This document shows positions 36,701 to 48,700 of a DNA stretch of 64,000 nt, piece by piece. The notes beneath the pieces were generated by a model that saw nothing but the letters and a program-made list of their open reading frames with translations, had not been told where the DNA came from and made no database searches. Position numbers and translations under genes: made by a program. Position 1 is the first letter of the stretch, and each line of letters starts with the position of its first letter. Source of the stretch: Megalonaias nervosa (taxonomy: Eukaryota > Mollusca > Bivalvia > Unionida > Unionidae); assembly GCA_016617855.1 (NCBI GenBank), contig JAECUM010004943.1, positions 39,429 to 103,428 on the forward strand, written 5' to 3'.

Positions 36701-39700
36701 CATTTCAAAGTGTAGCAAACGATATAGACAATTATGAATGGCAATCAATGTGATTAGTACATCTAGTCAGATAATTATCTGCCTGAAAACACTTCAGAAC
36801 AATGTTCTTTAGCTACAAGTTATTCAACCATATTTTGCACATACTACTGTTTTTAAAACAAATACAATGATCAAAAAGGTTATGAAATTTGTTTTCAGGT
36901 TAAATATGCAAGGCAAATTGTCATTTATATACCCCCAACTCTTAATGTACTGGTGACACAGTAAATAAATTCAACAGAAAATACTGAGAGAGAACCAATT
37001 TTACCCTGGAACTGCTTTTGTATACCAAATCTGATCTATTCAACAATAACTATATATGTATGCTGCATAATATTACTTTGGTGGTGTTTTTGATTTATTT
37101 ACAATAATTACAAACTTCAATCCACTTATCTGACATGAATGAGTTATCTGAAAGCCAAATAAGACTTCTGCATTATAATCAAAGTTATAATGCAGAAGAG
37201 ACACCGTGATGGAAATATGGAGTTTTGATGATCTGTAGTCACGACCTTGACGATAGGATCTTTAGTATGGTATGCAACAGACATTCTAATGATAATGTTT
37301 ATTTAAGAGATAAAGTTTCACTCCTTAATCACAAATGGCCTAAGTTACAAAAACAAAAGTGTGACAGATGTACACATGGACAAAAATACATGGATTAAGT
37401 GGATACAAATTAGTTCAAAGGCTAATCTACAAGAAAATAGCAGGAAAAAGTCGTGCAAAATTAACTCCAGTTTGCATAGGAAATGCTAACATTTTGCTGA
37501 TTATTGGACATTACATTTGTTGTTTGATACATTATTTATTTTAATATAAACTTACATTGGAAATTTTTTGCCTCCATTTGATATTACTTAAAATCTTGTA
37601 TAACCTATTTATAACATCTTGTCCATGTATTTTTCCTCCTTTGGCTATGATCTCAGTTATTTGATATATATAAACTAGCTACTGATCAGTACTTTCCAAA
37701 ATTTGAATGGTGATACTGTCAAACTTTTTATTCTAACTTTCCATCTGTTCCTTAAGTTGACATGAGAAAACAGGAGAGTACTGAACATTATGTATGCATC
37801 ATAGCATAGACAAATAGTATTTCAAAAAGAAACTTGTTTGGATGACATTGTTGCAAGTCATGCTTCTTTCTTATCAAACAAGATACAGGACAGCTTTGTA
37901 AGTATGAGCATTTTGACTGGTTGCCCAAAAGTGCCCTTGAGCAATCTAACTGGCCTCAGCTGAACTTCTTACTTTGCTGCTTGTGGCAAAAGTAGCTAAT
38001 AACAGCTATTGTCATTGTTGAAAAAAAGAAAACAACAACAATTAAAGATTACTGCTCAGTTGTTTATTTTATACACGCTAAACAAACACTTACAACTTGA
38101 TAGAGCTTCCTTTTCATCTGCTGGGACTTTGTAAATTTTTCCTCCTTTGTAAACATAGCTTCCTTCCACAGACTTGAACTCGAGGTACTTTGTAACACCA
38201 GTGTGGATTAATAGATCCACCAGTTTACCTGGAAAGCATGACAAGAAACTGTATGAAACTATGTACAGCTAAACAATACTATGTAATGGACATGTGCACT
38301 GATATTCATAATGACTGGTTTTGTGAATATATGCTGGTTATGTGTCTTATACAAAAAATTTTGTGTACCTTTTAATAAAGATTATATCACTTTGTAGGAT
38401 CATTTATATCACTGAAAAACATTAACTCATGAGTGTGTGCATTAAAGTAAATGAAACAGCTTTGTATGTATAGTTGAAATGTAATCAAGAAAAATGCAAT
38501 TTGGTAAAAACAATGAATAAAGCGTTGTATATAATATTTTTGGGAATAAACAAGGATATAAGTGACACTAAGCATGATTTGTATTGTGTAATTACTGTAC
38601 ATTTTAAGTACAGCCTGGTCTCCCTGGTAAACTATAACCAGCCTTTGAATTATGAAGTCTTTACCTTTATTTAATATCATTTTTGAGAAATTGGAAAATA
38701 AGCACATTCAAAATAATAACAATCACTATAGTTTCTGTGTGTGTGTATTCTGGATTTTTAACATAGCTTTAAAAACTTTTCAGTCATATTGCTACAATGT
38801 CTGCAGTGTGACAGTTTATAGTGATGCCTAGCACTGGGGCATCATGCTGCAGATATGTAGCATCATATCCCACCCAGACACATTATCCTGACATCAGGCC
38901 GACCAGTCCTAACACTAACCTCTTAATGCTGAGTGCCAAGTGAGGCAACTGCTAGTACCATTTTAATAAGTCTTTGGTATGACTTGGCCAAAGTATGAAC
39001 CCGAGACCTCCTGTATTAAAGGTGCATGCTCTAACCACTAGGCCACTGAAGCAGTCATTCATCGTAGTTTAAAACAGTTTATTTAAGTGGTTATTGCTAG
39101 TCACTGCTGTGTGACGTGTTGATCTTGCTAACTTTGTCTAGACATTTTCCTGTATCTACAAGTGCTGGAACAGTGAAAATTCTACATGGAAAAAATAATT
39201 ATTTTCTTGTGTCCCAAGATTTACAGCCATTATAAATTTTTGTATTGTGCATACAGTACACATGGGCTTAAAAACTTTGAATGATGACATCATAGCTGCC
39301 AACCCCCAAGTACAAAAATACTGATTACTTATGACAAAAATATTGATTTTCAGGACCAAAAACTGATTTTTAAAATTTTAATGCATATGTAACTACTTAC
39401 AACATATACAACCATCAATAAGGTAGGACAGTGCCTTACATAATTATTTAATGTCAAAGATGCATGTGTTGTACACTTGCACCTTCTGGACGGGCATCCT
39501 GTTCCATTCGGGTGCCCATTCAGAAGGTGCAAGAGTGCAACACACTCAGACACAGGCTGTTTATAGGAGCCTTTTCCACACCTCGTTTATTCTTTTCAAT
39601 TATTATCAATTCCAAGGTACCACTGTCATTGATAATCTCAATTCTGTGTGATTTTCTTACTGAACTTTTTTCATTCTAGCATACGAGTAATCCTTTGCGA

Positions 39701-42700
39701 TTTTACCGTCTGGAAAACGCATGCAAAATAAATCGCCAGCAACACTAGTAACTGAAAGAGGAAGGTTCATTTCTAAAAGGAATTTAATAAACCGAATTTC
39801 GATCGAATTACATCAAGGTTCTCTCTGGTATTTATATACATCCAAGTTCAGGCTGAGTTGTGTATGATGAAGCAGCAAGCTGATGTTTATTAGCTTTTTT
39901 GTGCTCTTGTATTTCATGTGCGCCTCCATGCCCAATAGCGAAATAACATTACACAGTTTCCAAAACGTAAAGTCTTCTCCTTTACTAGATAATTTCACAA
40001 ATCTAAACAAGATGGCACAATTGTCCTTTCAGTTCTGTTTTCTTGTCTTTTCTGGTGAAATTCTGAATATTCTGCTTTCCTACTCAACATGATTCGAAGT
40101 TGAATATTACGAAGATGAGATACAGTGATAGCGACAACTGTTTGCGCAATCCAATATGGCGGATAAAGACAGGCATGGTAGCCTTGATTTCGAATGAACC
40201 AGTTATATTTTAGAATTGTATTCCTATATACATGCGATAAATTTCTATCAGAATGTAACCAAGTGCCCATTCTAAACTGAAAATTGCAAGGAATTTTTTT
40301 AAATTATTTTTCTTTTAATTAAAAAATGTATTTTCTGCAAAAAAAACGTACACCCGTATTCAGGTCCAAAATACAGGACGAATACGTAAAAAACAGGATA
40401 GTTGGCAGCTGTGTGACATAATGAGGAGTGATCACTTAACAAGAGAGAGGTGGGTAAGGGAGGCAGTTGGGCAGGTGCCATGCACACTTCAAAAGTGCCA
40501 GTCTAACCATAATCAAAATTATTTTAGGTTTTGAATATGGATATAAATGGCCACATTTCTGCATCAACTGGCTGTTTTGGAGCCAGAAACTGGAGGAATA
40601 TTTCTAGAGGAAATGAACCTGGGAAGCATGCTGAGAGATTGGTTAGCAGTTACTGGCCCACCTTGAGTACTCCTAAATAAATCCCCAGAACTCGAACATG
40701 AACAGTAAAAAAAAAAAAAAAAATGGAAAATTGGAGAAGTACTATTCCTTGAAAGAATCTGACATTCTAAAAAATACATTTGGTTTTAAATACATTACAC
40801 AATTAAAAACTATAATTTCATGACTGTATAATTTACAACTATTTAAATAAATTTTTACAAACAAATAACTAATTAACAGCCAAATTTCTAATTTTTTTCC
40901 ACACAATCAGTATAAACCAATCTGCAATGACACATACCTTTAGGGTTAAAAATAATAAACAGTATATTCTCACAAGCTGACTGCAAATGCAAATACACAG
41001 GCATGTATGGTGTTACGAGTCTATGCTCTTAAAATAAGTAACAGAAAAGAGTGAAGACAGCAAACTTTGTAAAATTTAGCAATTTATTTCCCTAGAATTC
41101 AAAGTGAAAAATAAGAATAAAGAACTTATGGTATTGCAAATTAAATCCAAAAGTAATCCAAGAATTAAATACACAAGTCCTAGTCATAAAAAGTCCTGAA
41201 TAAAATTCAGTTCAAGTCCCAAAGAGATCCAAAACTGAAGGCGATAACGTGTCTGTTATAATCTGCAAAGTGCTGATGTGTCGACAGTCTCTTGTTGAAT
41301 CACAGAAATATTATTCCAGGTTTGAATTCAGTATAAATTCCAATGAATGTCTTTATCCAAGAATTTTATCAGAGCACTTTTGTATTTACAGAGAAAATAA
41401 TCATTTGAATTCAATAATTTGAAGAAAATAAAATTCAGCCCAAACTGGTCACAACATAATACAGCTTAAAGTGCTAGATGTTAAAGCACGACTGGTAAAA
41501 TCCTCACAGTCACAAGATAATATAGTTCTATGCTAGACTTAACGGTCACAATTAGTATTTTCTAAAAACAACCTTTACCTAATGGAAAATAACCTTCTAA
41601 AATGATCTATTGAGCCTTGAACCTATAAAATTCACTTGGGAATCTCCAAAACCCTGACCCTGATCAACATATTTACTCCTTCTTTGCTTACCTGAATAAT
41701 AATTCCGTTAATAAGCTCATACACGTCGAGAATAATGAAGCTATTATTAGTTGTTTACATAAATGAAAATTTTTTTTTTAAAAAAAAAAGTCAATCAGGT
41801 CTAGCAGAAATTAACTCAATTTTTGACAAGGTCAAGTCCAGCAAACAATGTTACATTACAATAACATGTAACGAAATAAAATTTTTTTTAAATCAACAGA
41901 CAAACAATTAAATTGAACATACATAACAATGAGTCTATACAGTCTGTGAGGACTAACCAGTAGAACAAACAACATTCACACTGAAATGGTACATCATGTG
42001 ATGATAGAGCTTGATCTATGCTGTTGCAGCTGAACATGAGTAAACCATGAGTATATATAGTATATCAATTGTAGTTTTTCAAGCAATAATCAACTGTGTA
42101 TATGGCATTTAGTACTGTACAATAAATTATTTTCACGGGTATAAATTTTCATGCATTGGAAAAAGTTACATTTTCCTCAGTACTTAAATCTTTAGACTAG
42201 GTAAGGTGTATTACTGTTTTCTAGAGATTGATTGTCATTCATTGGGTCATTATATTTGTGGTTTGAAGTAACCACAAAATCCATAACAAGAGTCTCTTGA
42301 AGAGATTCACACTCTACTGGGCAAAAAAGAATTTCTAGGAATTCAAGAAAACACAATTCCTTTCTTTTAACTGTTGGGTGCTGAAACCATCTCTGATATT
42401 TTTCAGCACTAACAAGATTGTCAACTTAGCTGCTGTGGTAAACAGATATTGATAGTCAGCTTGACACCATTTTCATTTAGGTCCAAGTAGACATCATTAG
42501 AAATCCTTTGGTAGAAACCCCATGAAATAATTACCATCCATTCAGGGTCAGTGGTGATAAGATTTTTAAGACAGTCATAATGGCAGCCATCTTGGATATA
42601 CAACTGGCACCATTTTCATTTAAGACCAACTAGGTATCATAAGAAGTCTATTGGTGAAATCCTGATGTAGAGATAACAAAATTTTCATATGACTTCCACT

Positions 42701-45700
42701 CAAGAGGAGTAGCTATAACAAGATTTTCAAGATGGCTGCTGTGGCAGATCTCAACCATTCTCATTTAAGACCAGATGGAAATCATAAGAAGTCTTCTGGT
42801 TGAAACACCATGTCAATATGACTTTCGGTCCAAGCAGAGTTGTGATAAATGTTTTTAAAAACTGCTGCCATGGTGGCCATATCAAATATTGGAATGGCAC
42901 TAATCTTATTCAGGACCAGCTAGACATCATTCTAAGTCTTTCAGTGAAAACCCCATCTAGATACAACCATCTATTCAGGAGTAACAGCAACAAGATTTTC
43001 ATGATGGGAACATCAGATCAGCACCATTTTTGTTAGCACAAACTAGACTTCATGAGAAGCCTTTCAGTGAGAAGTCATGCTGATATGACCATCCATTCTA
43101 GAGTGCAATGACAAGATTTTCAAGATGGTCAATGTGGTGACCATAATGGACATCAGACTTGTACCATTTTCATCTAGGAAATCATAATAAATATTCATGT
43201 GAAGACCCCATGTTGATATGACCAACCATAGAGAAGTATCAATAACAAGATTTTCAAGATGGCCACCATGGTTAAACCTTATGTTGATATGAACAATTCA
43301 GAAGGAGTAGCAATAATAAGATTTACAAGATGGCCAGTGTGGCAGCCATTCTGGACACCTGAGTAGTACCATTCTGGACGCCTGAGTAGCACCATTCTAA
43401 TTTACGGCCAACTAGACCACGGGATGAAAGCATGTGTTAAGTTTCAAGTTATTCCTCCAAGGAGTTTAGAGAAGCAGCAATAAAAAACTTGTGCTAACAG
43501 ACAGATGACGGACAAAAGATCATCCCATAAGTTCTTCTGGACTTGGTCCAGTGGAGCTAAAAATTAGTGAATTCTAAACATTGTTATAATCAAAGGCCTA
43601 GTCTGATCACCTAGCTTTCGTGTCTGCAGCCTTAAATACTTAAGCAAATGAAAACTCAAAAATCATGAGCTCACTGCACTTTGAGTGATCAGTGTTCTGT
43701 TCTACTTCGATTTTCCTGTATTCTTACCATTTGCCATTAAAAACTTTGGAATGAGATCAACATTCCAGTCCCGGCCTCGCCCCATTGACTCTTGTGCTTT
43801 CCCCATCTTAAACTTGTCATACAACTGTCAAAAAAAAAATGTTTATCATCATTTACACACCGGTTTTGATCTTGGTGAATGAAAAGATAAAATCACAATA
43901 CAGGACAAGCCATTATTAACAGATTTGATACTAATGCTCAAAGCTTGAAATTTTTTTACCAAAAATGTTTTAATTAGATAATATAACATTTTTATTTAAA
44001 AATAATAAAGTATGACATATTACTTTAGACACCGCAAAAATCAGATCCGAGTTTAAAACTGAACATGAAATATTTTACTACTTTATATACTTGCTTATAA
44101 GTGGAGGCCAATTGCAAATATAATGCGCCAGCAGACCAGGGTCCATGTTGTTTGTTCTACATACTACTACTAAAATACTGCAAAGACTGATCTACCAGCA
44201 CATTATGTGCTAGCAGATTTTGATCTGTGCAGTTTGCAGTCTGACTTGACTTATAAGCAAATATACATAGTACACATATCACTACTATTGCTGCTGCTGA
44301 TGTGAAACATAAGCATCAATAGATCATCCTGAAGGGAAAAAAAAGCCATTTTAATTATTCGTTTTTTTAAATAAAAATGAGTCAATTACATAATGAAGAA
44401 TAATAAAAATCCACTGGCAGTATTGTCAGATTGCAAAGGGTATCATTTACCTGGTATTTTGTTATGATGCATATACATATAGGTACATGAGACTGCAATC
44501 AGAAGTGTCAGAGAAATTAAACCAAATGCAAAGTGTAATGTTTCTCAACAGACACATACCTTCAGGTTTTGATGCTTGGAATTTATATCTGACATTTCGG
44601 ACACATGAAAATTCATTCAAACTTAAGTGTTTTTATGATGCACGTTGATTTGGGCAGAAGCCTGTGTTTTAATTGCCCTTTATTCACATCTGGGTAATCT
44701 ACTTTTGTATCCACCTGTGATCAATATTTGCAAGACTACTATTTACCCCATATCGACCAGTATAATAGCACCTATGTCAGTTTGTACTTGGTCACTAGCA
44801 GGTCACTGATGTCATACGTGGTTGTGCCTAGCTGGATTGTGGTAATATTGTTTTGAGATTATCTTTGACATTTATGACAAAGAAAGAGGGAATTATTTAT
44901 GACTTGTTTGGATTAAACTTTTGATCAAATATCAGCACACCCATTAAAAAATAATCAATTAGACAAAACTGTGGAAACTATGATTTTGCTTCAACTGACA
45001 AGTGTTTATAAAGACATTTTGCTCATTTATTTACTTTATGATTTAGAATTACTCAAGACTGAAAACATGATGGAATAAATCTGTTATATTAGTGTGATAT
45101 TTCTATTTTTATAATGCAGCTATGATTTGTATATACAGCCCTGCTGATTAGCCAATCGAGGTGCAGCTTACATCAACACACATTATTACATGTACTGTGG
45201 GCCTATAAAAAGAAGAATCAGTCTAATCTTATGAATTATAAACAAATACATCAGTTTCAGATAATTAAAATTAGTACCAGCTGCAGACTGGTGAATTGCA
45301 TCTTCTCACTATTTCACCGAGAGGTGAACATTCAAAATACATGTAGTCATTTGACAGATCAGCACATTTGCAAATGTACACTATCTTTATGAGCCACTCA
45401 GATTAAGGACTTACATCCTGAAGTGGTGTTATAGAAGCACTCTCTCCTCCATAATAATTGTTCCTGTCCATATGGAGCACCTTCCTGCCCGAAACAGACA
45501 GCATCCCACTCAGAATGCATTCCTGAAAGAAACATTTACAGCCATTACCTTTTCATTACATATGCTAGAAAATGTATGCTTGATATATTCTTTTATTTCT
45601 GTTTTGACAAATTTAGTAAAAAGTGAAAATGAAAATGAGTGTTTAATCACACAGTAGAAAACTTCAACAAGATGCATGTTCTTGCAATTTTCTGAATGAA

Positions 45701-48700
45701 TTCCCACATGAACTGAATTTCGAAACTGAAAAATCATCAAAGTACAAATAATCACACCCATTCACTTGCATAGCCCTATCTATAATTGAAAAATATTCAT
45801 TTAGAAAACCTTTCAACTTTAAAAGACACAAGTTTTGGTGACACTCAAAATTTCACATAAAGTATCTCAACAGTTACAACAATTTAAATTTGGGTCTGTG
45901 ATGTGGGAAAAATTTCCTCTTTTTTTTAAAAAAAATCAGCAATCTACACTTCCCTAGATTTAGAAAAGTTCAGCACTGAAAGTATTATTTTGTAATAGCT
46001 TGTGGATAAGATTGGTAAACATTCCATTTGAATTTGAAACTGACTGACCGCTGGTGGTAAACAAGTGGAACTTGGCCACTTGTATATTCATTACCATGGA
46101 TTAGTGGATTATCATTAATTTGGAAGCCACACTGTTGCTTAGGGAGCCATCCAAATACATATCTGGTAGCATGTAATGAGGAACATTCATGCCAAGTCTG
46201 ATCCCAACTGCACCCCCTTCGTATTGTAAGACAAAGTAAAAAATTCCAATGCTGACGGATAAGTCACAGGGCCATCCAATGTTCACTTGGCCATATTCCC
46301 AAGTGAGCTAAAATAAGGTAGTAAGGTACAATTTTTTTAAATAGAAAATTGCTGGCAAAGCTTAAGTGCTACACCTGTTTTGATTTTTTTTATAAGCACA
46401 ATACAGTTCCCAGTATCATTATACATTAAAATAGTGCAGAAATGACTATTCTAATAATACGTTCTGGTAAACATTAGACTCTAAAACATTGGTATTCAAA
46501 TATTTATGGTATTATTTATATTTGAATGTGTCCAATTTTAATGCACCTCACAAGTTACTCAAACACTAAGAAAACCCACTTAGATATAGACCACTCTTGT
46601 AGTGAAGTGCCCATGAAATGCAGAATTTTACTGTGAAGTTGTTGAAAGACTAGTAAATTAATTTAATTTATCCCCATATAAGCCAATTACCTGTATGAAG
46701 ATAGTCTACTTAACAGTATTACAATCAAAAGCTGTAAACTTTGTATACAGAAAGAAGTATGTGCAGTATTTTATCTACAAATGGCTTCATGTAAGTCATT
46801 TGACTCCATGTTAAAATCCAAAACCTATGAGTCTTTTATTCAAGCCAATGATCAGTTTTCAGTAGTTTTTTTAAAAAATAATTATATTAGTTAGACTAAA
46901 GCCAATAAGGCAATTCCCTTGGCAGAAGCATCTGAACAATCAATATTTAAAAAAAATCTTGTTGATGGTTTCATGCCATCAGAAATAATCTAAGCATATA
47001 TGACAAGGTGTTTATTGATGTCTATGTCTGTGCTTTCATCTGCCATTGCTATCACAATTGATGAATTTTGCAGGTCACATATAAGACTATCCTCAATGTT
47101 TGATAGGCTCTCCAATAACTCTGAACAGGTAGTAGCAGAGTCATAATGATTGGCAGAATTCTTCAAAATGCCAACAGCATCAATTTCTTCAACTGTTAAG
47201 TCATGTATTAAATTAAGAGATTTGTATTTTCAAAAAGGGATGTCTTCTACACTCAACCAATGTAACACTTAAATATGACTTTCACTGCTATGTCTTGTTT
47301 GGAAGAATGTTTTTGTAAACCTGCATTCAAATCTGCCTGGTGTTGAGTACCTTTAATCAGCAGTTTGTGTTCTGGCAACCCAGCATGCCTTGCCAGTGTA
47401 CTGTTCTGAAAGTTTTTGTTTTTTGCACATTTGGTCATGGAGGTTTTTTCTTTTGCCTCTGTACATATATGGCAAACAAAAAGGCATCTTCACTGTCACA
47501 TTCTTCACTCGATTAACTTCTTTTTGAAAATGTAGCCAGCTGTTTTCAACCATTTGCTGCACAAATTATGTTTTGTCTTATGAGTAACCATTACTTCATC
47601 TTTAGATGATGAAGACTCCACTGGTTCGATAACAATACTGTTATCATCGGATGGTCATAAACGCGGTCCAAAGGATAATTTCATTTGTTTTGGATATATT
47701 TTAATTTTTTTGTCTTGGATGCCATTTTCAGTTGACATTATCCTGGAACAACACAATGCATACAGTTGAGCAAATGGAAATTGTTGCTTCGTTGCATGAC
47801 AAAGGGTCACATAAAATAATAGTTTCTCGTGAGAATCACCTTAAAATCACGTGTTTATTTTCTGCCACTTTCTTGGGTGGTTTGATTATACAGTTCTAAC
47901 ATCCGGTAGCTACAAATGATATGACAGTTACAGGTCACATAAGGTCAGCTCCAGGCTATACACTCAGTTGTAACCCTATGTATTATGATAACATTAGTGA
48001 GAGAAATGGATGTGCACGTTTCCCCTGTTTGGAAGAGTTGTAATCTAGCCATTAAAGTAGTTAGACCAAACCTTAATTTTGTGTTCATCAGCAACACATA
48101 ATATTGGGGTGCATCAATTTAAGTATCAACGATTTTTATACCAAGCCTTTTTTTTTTATTAATCAGCAAAAACATAATATTGGGGTGTGTCAATTTACGT
48201 ACTGGCGACAATTTTTGTGCGTCAAATCAGAAAATTTTTTGTTTTTGACGCATGGGTAGATAAAACACTGTATGTGACCTTTAAATCGAGGACAGATTGG
48301 CAGGATTTCATATCATTAGTGCCAATTTGGCTTTAACACGCATGTTATCACTGGGGCTTGTATAATTACTTAAAATTTACGTATAAATCATAGACCCAGT
48401 AAATATTTTGATTTTGGGCACATGAAATTTGAGTCAGGGGTTGTTCAATTTGAGTCTGGCATGTGATTTTTCTTGAAAGTCACCTGACTTGGGCCTGTGT
48501 CTGAAATATTTTCATTAAAGCACTGCATACACAGTACTCTCATAAAACTGGCAACCAACAACAGCCATGAATAAATCACTCAGCATTGTATAGTACGACA
48601 CTGAATTGTGTTCCCAGGACAGAAAAATGACAAAATGCAAACTCTGCAGCTGACACAATGCCACCATGGCCAGTTCAAACACTCTGGATGAGAATCAGAA

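Noticed and set aside
38990..39056. possible minus-strand tRNA gene
   Set aside because: A and B boxes are present, but there is no acceptor stem or proper cloverleaf, and the sequence continues into a SINE body.
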